Part shown: one piece after another, positions 1 through 5,161 of the stretch | Numbering within the stretch: the first letter of the stretch is position 1 | How the letters are laid out: each line of letters begins with the position of its first letter | Assembly (NCBI GenBank): GCA_947165745.1 | Contig: CAMVBO010000159.1 | Location: forward strand, 1-5,161 | DNA from: an uncultured Clostridia bacterium | Lineage (GTDB): Bacteria > Bacillota_A > Clostridia > Christensenellales > Aristaeellaceae | Length of the DNA: 5,161 nucleotides | Direction: 5' to 3' | Made by a program: the position numbers and the translations under genes | The notes under the pieces: generated by a model | The model's input: only the letters and a program-made list of their open reading frames with translations | Databases searched by the model: none | Told to the model about the DNA's origin: nothing

Positions 1-2
1 TG

Positions 3-755
3 ATCTGCATCACGGTGCTGGCCGCCATGCTCACCGGCATCCTCTATTCGCTGCTGCTGGCGGTGGCCGCCATCAACTTCAAGGCGGACCAGACGCTGGT
101 GGGCACGGCCATGAACCTGCTGGGCACCGCCGCCGCCACCGTCATCGTGAAGGCCATCAACACCGCGGCGGACTCCTCCAACACCTCGTCGGAGATCATG
201 TATGTCGGGCCGAAAAAGAGCTTTATCATCGCCGAAGGCACGGAGTTTTCCTGGTTCATGCTGCTGGCGCTGGTGCTGTTGATCGTCTCCTACGTGGTGC
301 TGTACAAGACCAAGTTTGGCCTGCGGCTGATGGCCTGCGGCGAGCATCCCCAGGCGGCGGACAGCGTGGGCATCAACGTGTACAAAATGCGCTACGCGGG
401 CGTCATGATCTCCGGCCTGCTGGGCGGCCTGGGCGGTTTGGTGTACATCACCGCCGGCGTCTCCGCCTGGAAGTTTGAAAACGGCGTGGCCGGCTTCGGG
501 TTCCTGGCCCTGGCGGTCATGATCTTCGGCAGCTGGAAGCCCCAGCGCATCGCCCTGGCGGCGCTGCTGTTCGGCCTGTTCCGGTCGCTGTCCAACGTGT
601 ACACCGGCTTCGATTTCCTGAAGAACCTGAACCTGCCCAGCACGGTTTACAACATGCTGCCCTACATCATCTCCCTGGTGGTGCTGGCGTTCCTGTCCAA
701 GAACTCCGCCGCGCCCAAGGCCGAGGGCATCCCCTACGACAAGGGATCAAGATAG
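3..755 (+). CDS. BMP/nucleoside-family ABC transporter permease (NupQ-like), 5' end missing
   Basis: This is an inner-membrane permease subunit of a BPD_transp_2-type importer, the group that works with BmpA-like lipoproteins and usually takes up nucleosides or related compounds. The frame is open to the left edge, so the true start lies outside; 250 residues are visible where the family has roughly 300-320. Hydrophobic segments lie near visible residues 5-24, 82-101, 131-150, 163-197 and 216-231. The cytoplasmic coupling loop after the third segment reads FGLRLMACGEHPQAADSVGI, typical of the second permease of these operons (NupQ/RnsD type), and so is the C-terminal tail ending IPYDKGSR. By family habit the other permease, the ATPase and the binding lipoprotein should lie upstream. 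The substrate cannot be told from this subunit alone. The family call is firm; the NupQ assignment is by pattern recognition. Confidence 0.88.
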   Translation: MCITVLAAMLTGILYSLLLAVAAINFKADQTLVGTAMNLLGTAAATVIVKAINTAADSSNTSSEIMYVGPKKSFIIAEGTEFSWFMLLALVLLIVSYVVLYKTKFGLRLMACGEHPQAADSVGINVYKMRYAGVMISGLLGGLGGLVYITAGVSAWKFENGVAGFGFLALAVMIFGSWKPQRIALAALLFGLFRSLSNVYTGFDFLKNLNLPSTVYNMLPYIISLVVLAFLSKNSAAPKAEGIPYDKGSR

Positions 756-781
756 CGAATATTGACAATATTTGCGATTTT
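755..781 (+). terminator. Weak hairpin plus T-run after the permease gene
   Basis: A 9-bp stem pairs 755-763 with 767-775 around a GAC loop, with one G-T wobble at 757/773. It starts at the last base of the permease stop codon and is followed by GATTTT. The stem is AT-rich, so it may be only a partial intrinsic terminator. Its position right after the stop and before the mscL promoter fits the end of the transporter operon. Confidence 0.4.
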
Positions 782-793
782 GGCCGCATGGGG

Positions 794-822
794 TTTTCTT
801 TGGAGAATCAATGTGATATAAT
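794..822 (+). promoter_or_regulatory. Extended -10 promoter for mscL
   Basis: A consensus TATAAT at 817-822 is preceded by the extended -10 dinucleotide TG at 814-815. The -35 region at correct spacing (TTTTCT, about 794-799) is poor, as is common for extended -10 promoters. Transcription would start near 829-830, giving a leader of about 40 bases for mscL. The -10 also lies in a short AT palindrome (815-825), probably by composition. Confidence 0.6.
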
Positions 823-834
823 ATCATTGTGTTG

Positions 835-851
835 GTATTTCATGGAAATAC
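835..851 (+). repeat. Perfect inverted repeat in the mscL leader
   Basis: GTATTTC (835-841) and GAAATAC (845-851) are exact reverse complements separated by ATG. The repeat lies about 5-22 bases downstream of the predicted transcription start and ends four bases before the Shine-Dalgarno GGGAGG (856-861). It could be a repressor site or a small 5' leader hairpin; the sequence alone does not decide. Confidence 0.5.
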
Positions 852-869
852 GAAAGGGAGGAATTCAAA

Positions 870-1256
870 ATGGGAAAGCTGCTTAAAGAGTTCAAGGATT
901 TTGCGATGAAGGGCAACGTGGTCGACATGGCCATCGGCGTCGTCATCGGCGGCGCGTTCGGCGCGATCGTCTCCAGCGTGGTTGAAGACCTGATCACTCC
1001 CCTGATCGGCGCGATTTTCGGACAGCCTGATTTCTCTCACATCACTCTGGGCCCCATCGCGCTGGGCAATTTCATCAACGCCGTGGTCAACTTCCTGATC
1101 ATCGCCATCTGCCTGTGCGCGGTGGTGAAGGCCATCAACAAGATGAAGAAGCCCGCTCCGGCCGCCAAGCCCGCGCGCGTGTGCCCCTTCTGCAAGAGCG
1201 AAATCGCGGACGACGCGACCCGCTGCCCGCACTGCACCTCTGAGCTGGCCAAGTAA
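870..1256 (+). CDS. mscL: Large-conductance mechanosensitive channel MscL with C-terminal zinc ribbon
   Basis: MscL forms a homopentameric membrane pore that opens under membrane tension and releases solutes during hypo-osmotic shock. The N-terminal amphipathic helix (residues 1-14, [20 protein letters not shown]) and first TM helix (about 15-43) match the E. coli signature closely, with M20 and V24 at the pore-constriction positions equivalent to E. coli L19 and V23. The extracellular loop (about 50-66) is short. TM2 spans about 67-92. After an Ala/Pro/Lys linker (93-104) the protein ends in a zinc ribbon, C105-x2-C108-x10-C119-x2-C122, in place of the helical bundle that closes E. coli MscL. 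At 128 residues the length is normal. The ATG has GGGAGG at 856-861, 8 bases upstream. It has its own promoter and is probably transcribed separately from the permease. The identification is secure. Confidence 0.97.
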   Translation: MGKLLKEFKDFAMKGNVVDMAIGVVIGGAFGAIVSSVVEDLITPLIGAIFGQPDFSHITLGPIALGNFINAVVNFLIIAICLCAVVKAINKMKKPAPAAKPARVCPFCKSEIADDATRCPHCTSELAK

Positions 1257-1283
1257 GCTGCCCGAGGTACTTGAATCTGCTAC

Positions 1284-1319
1284 GATATCGGCGTCGATCG
1301 GTGGATTGGCGCCGATATT
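1284..1319 (+). other. Long stem-loop 28 bases after mscL
   Basis: Bases 1284-1299 pair with 1304-1319 around a GGTG tetraloop, giving a 16-bp stem with G-U wobbles at 1284/1319, 1294/1309 and 1296/1307. The wobbles pair only in + strand RNA, since the minus-strand copy would have A-C mismatches, so the functional transcript is probably the + strand. No T-run follows (TCCATAGGATGG), so it is not a standard intrinsic terminator. It may protect the mscL 3' end or attenuate read-through into the kinase gene. Confidence 0.5.
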
Positions 1320-1370
1320 CCATAGGATGGACAAAAGCTTAGACAACCGACGCCTGGCGCGATTGGCCGG

Positions 1371-1399
1371 TTCGCCGGAGGCCGCTGGCCTTCGGCGAA
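1371..1399 (+). other. GC-rich stem-loop upstream of the kinase gene
   Basis: Bases 1371-1383 pair with 1387-1399 around a GCT loop, a 13-bp stem with one G-U wobble (1378/1392) that again favours + strand RNA. It ends about 25 bases before the kinase start. No T-run follows (AAATCATATT), so termination is unlikely. It may be a leader structure or a protein-binding palindrome. No convincing sigma-A promoter was found between mscL and the kinase gene. Confidence 0.45.
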
Positions 1400-1423
1400 A
1401 ATCATATTGATGGATGTGTGCGC

Positions 1424-2305
1424 ATGAGACGATCCCCGCGTGAAAAGCTGAATATTAAGAAGGCCGCGCGCTTTGCCGTGACCGTCAACGCGCTGCAGGT
1501 GGCAGCCATGCTGGCCGTGCTGCTGTATGCCATATTCCGCGACAGCGCCGAAGGCCGCACCCTGGAAATCGCCGTCATCGCCGCCGCGTTTGCCATCGTC
1601 AGCTGGGGCGCGGTACTGGACATTCGCGAAGCGCTGAACGCCGGGAAGATCGAGGATCAGGCACGCATGTTGGAGGAGGCCTACGGCCAGCTTGAGGCGC
1701 TGAACGGCACCCTGCGCAAGCAGCGGCACGACTTTATGAACCACCTGCAGGTGGTGTTTTCCCTGCTGGAGCTGAACGAGCCCGACGAGGCCATGAAGTA
1801 CGTGGAGAACGTCTACGGCGACATCAAAAAGACCGGCGGCGTGCTCAAAACCGCCATTCCCGCCGTCAACGCGCTGATCGCCGCCAAGCGGCAGGACTGC
1901 GAGGAGAAGGGCATCGCGTTGGACATCCGCATCGGCGCGCCCTGGCGGGATATGCCCGTCCCCGGCTGGGAGATGTGCCGGGTGTTGGGCAATTTGATCG
2001 ACAACGCCAGGGACGCGCTGTCGGACGACGTTAATAACGCCGACAAGCGCGTCACGCTGACCCTCGATGAGACGCCGGGCGCTTACAGCTTCCGCGTGGA
2101 AAACAACGGGCCGGCGATTCCCCCGGAGCTACAGCAGAGCATCTTCCAGATGGGCTTCACCACCAAGAGCGACGGCCACGGCTCCGGGCTCGCCATCGTG
2201 CGGGAGATCCTGCGGGAATACGGCGGGGAGATCACCGTGGCGTCCGACGAGACCATCACCGCGTTCATCGGCAACGTGCCCAAGCGGTTTGAGGAAAAAG
2301 AATAG
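1424..2305 (+). CDS. Membrane sensor histidine kinase, Spo0B-type His helix with GHKL ATPase domain
   Basis: This is a two-component kinase that would autophosphorylate on a histidine and pass phosphate to a response regulator. Numbering from ATG 1424: two hydrophobic segments (about 16-38 and 47-65) separated by a very short loop, so there is no extracellular sensor domain. A coiled helix (about 76-117) carries the phosphoacceptor motif QRHDFMNHLQ with H102, characteristic of Spo0B-like, CitA/DcuS and AgrC-type kinases. The ATPase domain has an N-box (N190, D193, N194 in GNLIDNARDAL), a G1 box (ENNGPAIP, about 226-233), an F-box (IFQMGFTTK) and a G2 box (GHGSGL, 251-256). Length is 293 residues. 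GTG 1418 is an alternative start two codons earlier. ATG 1424 is preferred because the only ribosome-site-like bases (GGATG, 1412-1416) are better spaced for it, but the site is weak. No response regulator adjoins it. The family is clear; signal and target are unknown. Confidence 0.9.
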   Translation: MRRSPREKLNIKKAARFAVTVNALQVAAMLAVLLYAIFRDSAEGRTLEIAVIAAAFAIVSWGAVLDIREALNAGKIEDQARMLEEAYGQLEALNGTLRKQRHDFMNHLQVVFSLLELNEPDEAMKYVENVYGDIKKTGGVLKTAIPAVNALIAAKRQDCEEKGIALDIRIGAPWRDMPVPGWEMCRVLGNLIDNARDALSDDVNNADKRVTLTLDETPGAYSFRVENNGPAIPPELQQSIFQMGFTTKSDGHGSGLAIVREILREYGGEITVASDETITAFIGNVPKRFEEKE

Positions 2306-2312
2306 TATAAAC

Positions 2313-2354
2313 AACTATCGCAGGTGCGGCCATTCATCCGCCCCTGCGATGGTT
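2313..2354 (-). terminator. Stem-loop between convergent kinase and dus genes
   Basis: Bases 2313-2329 pair with 2338-2354, broken only by a T-C mismatch at 2325/2342 and one wobble (2316/2351), with an 8-base loop. Read on the minus strand, the hairpin is followed by TTGTTTATACTATTCTTTTT, an interrupted T-run that fits an intrinsic terminator for the dus-DUF2809 gene. The dus stop codon (2334-2336) lies in the loop. On the + strand no T-run follows, although the stem could still slow transcription leaving the kinase gene. Confidence 0.65.
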
Positions 2355-3698
2355 AAAGCACGTTTCAATCAGAGCGATGGCCCCGCAGCCGACGGCATAG
2401 CAGAGGATGTCCCGCCAGTCGAAGGTGCTTCCCAGCGCAATGCGCAGCAGGCGGCTGTCGCGTATGACGGGCAGGTCAGCCCAACCCAGCCCCTGCATGC
2501 ACTCCACCACCGCCGCGAACAGGAATACCCAGAGCGGGAGCCACCGACTGCTCTGCGGCCTGATCGCCCGCGCCAGCAGGTAAACCGCCACAACCACCAG
2601 CACATCGCCCAAATAGGGGCGTATGAAGGCATCGTGGACATACCTCCCGATCCAGCATTCAATACCGACTACGGTCGCTAATCCAAATGCAAACCAAAGT
2701 CTGTTTTTCATTTCAGCGCATTCATCCTGGTCCTCTGCGAACTGCCGCAGCGCTTCAATCACATCCTCTCCCCGTTCCAGGCCGTTGAGCGTCTCCCGAA
2801 ACCGGGACGCGCCGCGCATGCCGTGGACGTACCAGGCGATGTGCTTGCGCATTTGAAGCACCGCCAGTTTTTCGCCATAGAGCTGTGTCTCCAGCCCAAA
2901 ATGCCGCATGGCCATCTCCACCCGCTCCGCGGGCGTGGGCGGCGGCGCGTCCTCCCCGCGCAGCGCGGCGGTGATTTCCCGGAATATCCAGGGGTTGCCC
3001 TGGGCGGCGCGGCCCACGATCACGGCGTCGCAGCCGGTCTGGTCCATCATGCGAACGGCGTCCGCGCCGCAGCGCACGTCGCCGTTGCCGAACACCGGCA
3101 CATTGACCGCACGCTTCACGTCACAGATCACGCGCCAGTCCGCCTGGCCGGAATACTGCTGGGCGCGGGTGCGGGCGTGCACGGCGACGGCTCTTGCGCC
3201 GCTGTCCTCGCAAATCTTCGCCACCTCCACGGCGTTGATCGATTCGGCGTCCCAGCCGGAGCGAATCTTCACCGTGACGGGCAGGGGCGTGGCCTCCGCC
3301 AGCGCCTTTACCACCGCACCGATCCTGTCGGGCTTGAGCATCATGGCGCTGCCCTCGCCGTTGCCGGTGATCTTGGGCGCGGGGCAGCCGAAATTCAGGT
3401 CGAAGAATTGAAAGCCCCGATCCACAAGCTGGCGCGCGGCCTCGGCGATGTATTCCGGTTCGCTGCCGAATAGTTGAAGGCCCACGACGCCCTCTCCGCT
3501 CAGGCGGGCCAACAGGTCATTGGCGGCGCGGTTTTTGCCCTTTGAAAACACCCAGCCCTTGGCGGAGAGCATCTCGCTGACGGCCCAGGCCGCGCCCTGC
3601 CCGTGGCAGAGCAGCCGCATTGCCGCGTCCGTGACGCCCGCCATCGGCGCAAGTCCCGCGCCCTTCGCCGGCAGCAGGTCGGTGATCTGAAAGGACAT
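2334..3698 (-). CDS. dusB: tRNA-dihydrouridine synthase (DusB-like) fused to a C-terminal DUF2809 membrane domain
   Basis: Dus enzymes use FMN and NADPH to reduce uridine to dihydrouridine in tRNA. Residues 1-325 form a full-length Dus: the N-terminal FMN-barrel motif APMAGVTD (17-24), NFGCPAPKITGNGEGSAMM with catalytic C105, the FMN/tRNA-contacting VKIRSGW (143-149), VHARTRAQQYSG (173-184), GNGD (204-207) and VGRAAQGNPWIF (228-239), then the helical tRNA-binding domain. E. coli DusB is about 320 residues. From M330 (codon 2709-2711) the same frame continues into a whole DUF2809 protein of 125 residues, with four TM segments (about 334-353, 362-379, 386-405, 431-448) and the family motifs HDAFIRPYLGD and ALGSTFDWRDILCYAVG. 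The function of DUF2809 is unknown. GGAGG (3706-3710) lies 7 bases before the ATG. The fusion may be genuine, or a one-base indel joining two genes; no good ribosome site precedes M330. The exact Dus subfamily is inferred. Confidence 0.93.
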   Translation of the reverse strand: MSFQITDLLPAKGAGLAPMAGVTDAAMRLLCHGQGAAWAVSEMLSAKGWVFSKGKNRAANDLLARLSGEGVVGLQLFGSEPEYIAEAARQLVDRGFQFFDLNFGCPAPKITGNGEGSAMMLKPDRIGAVVKALAEATPLPVTVKIRSGWDAESINAVEVAKICEDSGARAVAVHARTRAQQYSGQADWRVICDVKRAVNVPVFGNGDVRCGADAVRMMDQTGCDAVIVGRAAQGNPWIFREITAALRGEDAPPPTPAERVEMAMRHFGLETQLYGEKLAVLQMRKHIAWYVHGMRGASRFRETLNGLERGEDVIEALRQFAEDQDECAEMKNRLWFAFGLATVVGIECWIGRYVHDAFIRPYLGDVLVVVAVYLLARAIRPQSSRWLPLWVFLFAAVVECMQGLGWADLPVIRDSRLLRIALGSTFDWRDILCYAVGCGAIALIETCFNHRRGG

Positions 3699-3729
3699 TG
3701 TAGAACCTCCGTTTCATGTGGATGCCATA

Positions 3730-3759
3730 AGTATAGCAATTATCACCGGCAGTTGTCAA
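3730..3759 (-). promoter_or_regulatory. Sigma-A-type promoter for the dus gene
   Basis: On the minus strand TTGACA (3754-3759) and TATACT (3730-3735) are separated by 18 bases, and the -10 carries an extended TGC immediately upstream. The -35 is perfect and the -10 has one deviation. The predicted start lies about 25 bases before the ATG, leaving a short leader containing GGAGG. Confidence 0.8.
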
Positions 3760-3765
3760 TTTCCC

Positions 3766-3795
3766 TTGCATTTAGCACATCGAATCGTGTATAAT
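3766..3795 (+). promoter_or_regulatory. Probable sigma-A-type promoter for yqfC-yqfD
   Basis: A perfect TATAAT at 3790-3795 has TTGCAT (3766-3771) 18 bases upstream as a weak -35. This -35 is back to back with the divergent dus -35, only six bases apart. A second TATACT at 3811-3816 lacks a matching -35. The leader before yqfC is about 65 bases. No convincing sigma-E promoter was found, although B. subtilis yqfC and yqfD belong to the sigma-E regulon. Confidence 0.5.
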
Positions 3796-3855
3796 AAGAT
3801 AGCATAGTTTTATACTCGCCGCATAAGGTGAAGGGAACGCCCATTTGCCGGAAGC

Positions 3856-3861
3856 GGAGGG
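3856..3861 (+). promoter_or_regulatory. Ribosome binding site fixing the yqfC start
   Basis: GGAGGG directly abuts the ATG at 3862, leaving no spacer, but lies 6 bases before the in-frame ATG at 3868. The second ATG is therefore the likely start. Confidence 0.75.
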
Positions 3862-3867
3862 ATGGTT

Positions 3868-4200
3868 ATGAGGATTTCCAGAAGCGCGGCTTTTGTCGCG
3901 CCGCGCCCACCGAAGCGCCGGCGGCGCAGCCTGCCCGCGCTGGAGTGGGTAGAGGACGCCGCCGGTCAGTGCGCACGCGCCACGGCCATCGGAAGCCGAA
4001 GCCTCCTGGTGGAAAACCACACGGGACTGTTGAGCTTCACCGAGCGCTGCGTCAAGCTGAGCACGGCGCGGGGGCCGCTCTGCGTACACGGCAGGAGCCT
4101 TGCCCTGTCGGACATGCGTCCGGGGGCGCTGATCGTCCGGGGCAGCATATCCCGAGTGGAACTGCCCTGCGCGGGAGGTGACGCGCCGGATGAGGAGTGA
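3868..4200 (+). CDS. yqfC: YabP/YqfC-family sporulation protein YqfC
   Basis: YqfC is a small protein of the YabP/YqfC family encoded next to yqfD in spore-forming Bacillota; in B. subtilis both are made in the mother cell under sigma-E. Its biochemical role is not established. The 110 residues carry the family core from about 42 to 100: RSLLVENHTGLLSF, then a strand-rich stretch with the conserved pattern ending GALIVRGSISRVEL. This resembles the family's L.IENHRGI... and ...I.I.G.I..IEF signature. The N-terminus is unusually basic and proline-rich (PRPPKRRRR, residues 12-20), about 15-20 residues longer than B. subtilis YqfC. No signal peptide or TM segment is visible. Its 3' end overlaps yqfD by 11 bases, which implies coupled translation. 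The yqfD neighbour strongly supports the call. Confidence 0.88.
   Translation: MRISRSAAFVAPRPPKRRRRSLPALEWVEDAAGQCARATAIGSRSLLVENHTGLLSFTERCVKLSTARGPLCVHGRSLALSDMRPGALIVRGSISRVELPCAGGDAPDEE
4174..4181 (+). promoter_or_regulatory. Ribosome binding site fixing the yqfD start
   Basis: GGAGGTGA, a full match to the anti-Shine-Dalgarno complement, lies inside the end of yqfC. It overlaps a possible GTG start at 4178 and sits 8 bases before the ATG at 4190, so the ATG is the start. Confidence 0.8.
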
Positions 4201-5118
4201 AGTCACCCTGCGCGCGGAGTGCCTGATGCCGGAAAAGCTGTTGGAGCGTTCCTTGGAGCAGGGCGCGCGCTTCGACGCGGTGCGCCTGGACGGAAATCAT
4301 GGGCTGATCGTGGACTGCGACGCCGCCAGCGCGGAGATACTGCTGAACCAGTGCGACCGGTTCCACCTTCGCGCCGAGGCGCTTTCCCGCCGGGGGCGCG
4401 GCGCCTTCCTGGAATACGCGGCAAAGCGCCGCACGCTGCCGGTGGGGCTGCTGCTCTGCGGGCTTCTGTGCTGGATGTTCCTGGGGCGCATCTGGATGAT
4501 CGACATCGCCTTCTCCGGCAACGCCGCGCGGCGTGGCGATGCCGCCGCACTGCGCAAGGCCCTGTCCGCCGAGGGCATCCGCCCGGGCATGGAACGGCAC
4601 GTCGACTTGGAATCCCTGGGCGAGCGTCTGCGGGCAGACGCGGGCGATTACAGCTACGTGGGCGCGCGCCTTCACGGCGTTCGGCTGCTCGTCGAAGCCG
4701 TGCCCGAGGTGCCCTCCCCCTCTCTTTACGACGTGGACGCCGCCAGGGACCTGGTTTCCGACCGGGACGGCATCGTCGTCAGCGCGGAGGCCCGGTCTGG
4801 GGAGCTGTGCGTTCAGCCCGGCGACACCGTGCGCAGGGGCCAGCTGCTGATTCGCGGCGAAGAGAAGCTGTCGAAGGAAGAGACGCGGCCCATCGCGGCG
4901 CTGGGCCGGGTGACCATCAGAACCTGGTTCACCGGGGAAGCATCGCTGCCGCTCGACGAGGAGCGCGTCTCCCTCACCGGCCGCAGCGCCGTCGCCGCCC
5001 GCCTGATCACGCCCTGGTTCAGCCTGCCGATATCGGAAGGCGACGCCTTTCCCGACGAGCGCGTGGACGTGGAATACCTGCCCATCGGCGGGCTGTTCGT
5101 GCCGCTGGAGATCGAACG
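4190..5118 (+). CDS. yqfD: Sporulation protein YqfD, 3' end missing
   Basis: YqfD is a bitopic membrane protein of the sporulation programme, paired with YqfC; its mechanism is not established. The visible 309 codons show an N-terminal cytoplasmic domain (1-80) with the family-typical basic stretch before the membrane (about 66-81, ending AAKRR), one TM helix (82-100), and then IWMIDIAFSGNAARR. Residues about 104-173 alternate short strands and helices ending LLVEAVPE, which resembles a POTRA fold (inference). Residues 193-224 (DGIVVSAEARSGELCVQPGD..., then VRRGQLL) look like the biotinyl/lipoyl-like hairpin of HlyD-type adaptors. B. subtilis YqfD is about 400 residues, so some 80-90 C-terminal residues are missing. 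The frame appears to run on to a TAG at 5138-5140, but everything after 5118 is sequencing adapter, so the last residues (DRKSVV) and that stop are not biological. A phoH gene often follows yqfD in relatives. Confidence 0.92.
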
Positions 5119-5161
5119 AGATCGGAAGAGCGTCGTGTAGGGAAAGAGTGTAGATCTCGGT
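5119..5161. other. Illumina TruSeq adapter sequence at contig end
   Basis: Starting with AGATCGGAAGAGC and continuing CGTCGTGTAGGGAAAGAG to the last base, these 43 bases match the reverse complement of the TruSeq universal adapter. They are untrimmed read-through and not part of the genome. They create the false C-terminus and stop of the yqfD frame. Confidence 0.98.

Noticed and set aside
762..767. Perfect TTGACA after the permease gene as a -35 box for mscL
   Set aside because: The only good -10 (817-822) is 49 bases away, and nothing -10-like lies 16-18 bases downstream. The hexamer is part of the 755-775 hairpin.
1284..1319. Standard intrinsic terminator for mscL
   Set aside because: The stem is strong, but no run of T follows it on the + strand; it is kept as an uncharacterised stem-loop.
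840..1346. Long open frame antisense to mscL (168 codons)
   Set aside because: It has no family resemblance, an Asp/His/Arg-rich composition typical of the reverse strand of GC-rich genes, and mscL is unmistakable on the other strand.
1284..2354. The three strong stem-loops (1284-1319, 1371-1399, 2313-2354) as copies of one dispersed repeat
   Set aside because: Their arms and loops share no common sequence beyond GC-rich composition.
2067..2681. Open frame of 204 codons on the + strand across the kinase end and dus end
   Set aside because: It is Arg/Ser/Pro-rich out-of-frame translation of the kinase ATPase domain running into antisense dus, and it spans the terminator hairpin.
2823..3473. 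Open frame of 216 codons on the + strand opposite dus
   Set aside because: It is a His/Gly/Ala-rich shadow of the Dus coding strand without recognisable domains; the Dus motifs are complete on the minus strand.
3803..3810. CATAGTTT as a sigma-E -10 element before yqfC
   Set aside because: It only partly matches the sigma-E -10, and no -35-like sequence lies at the required distance upstream.

Overview
The window looks like the end of a draft contig from a GC-rich, spore-forming member of the Bacillota (probably a clostridial lineage). Four things suggest this: a yqfC-yqfD sporulation pair, a Spo0B-type histidine kinase, strong GGAGG-type ribosome binding sites, and GC-rich coding DNA with AT-rich intergenic promoters. 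The genus cannot be read from the sequence.

Layout from left to right. (1) The 3' part of a BMP/nucleoside-type ABC transporter permease (NupQ-like), cut by the left edge and followed by a weak hairpin/T-run. (2) An AT-rich gap with an extended -10 promoter and a perfect inverted repeat, leading into mscL. This mechanosensitive channel ends in a four-cysteine zinc ribbon. (3) A 160-bp gap that can form two strong RNA hairpins on the + strand. (4) A small two-TM histidine kinase with a Spo0B-like His helix and a GHKL ATPase domain; no response regulator is visible. (5) Converging on it from the minus strand, a DusB-type tRNA-dihydrouridine synthase fused in frame to a complete four-TM DUF2809 domain. 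(6) A back-to-back promoter region, then the + strand pair yqfC-yqfD, which overlap by 11 bases. (7) The last 43 bases (5119-5161) are Illumina TruSeq adapter, not genome, so yqfD is cut by the contig end and its apparent last residues and stop are artefacts.

The genes do not form one pathway: they are a transporter end, an osmotic safety valve, an orphan signalling kinase, a tRNA modification enzyme and a sporulation operon. No mobile element, CRISPR array, tRNA or rRNA is visible. The most unusual items are the Dus-DUF2809 fusion, which could be real or a one-base indel, and the structured RNA between mscL and the kinase gene.
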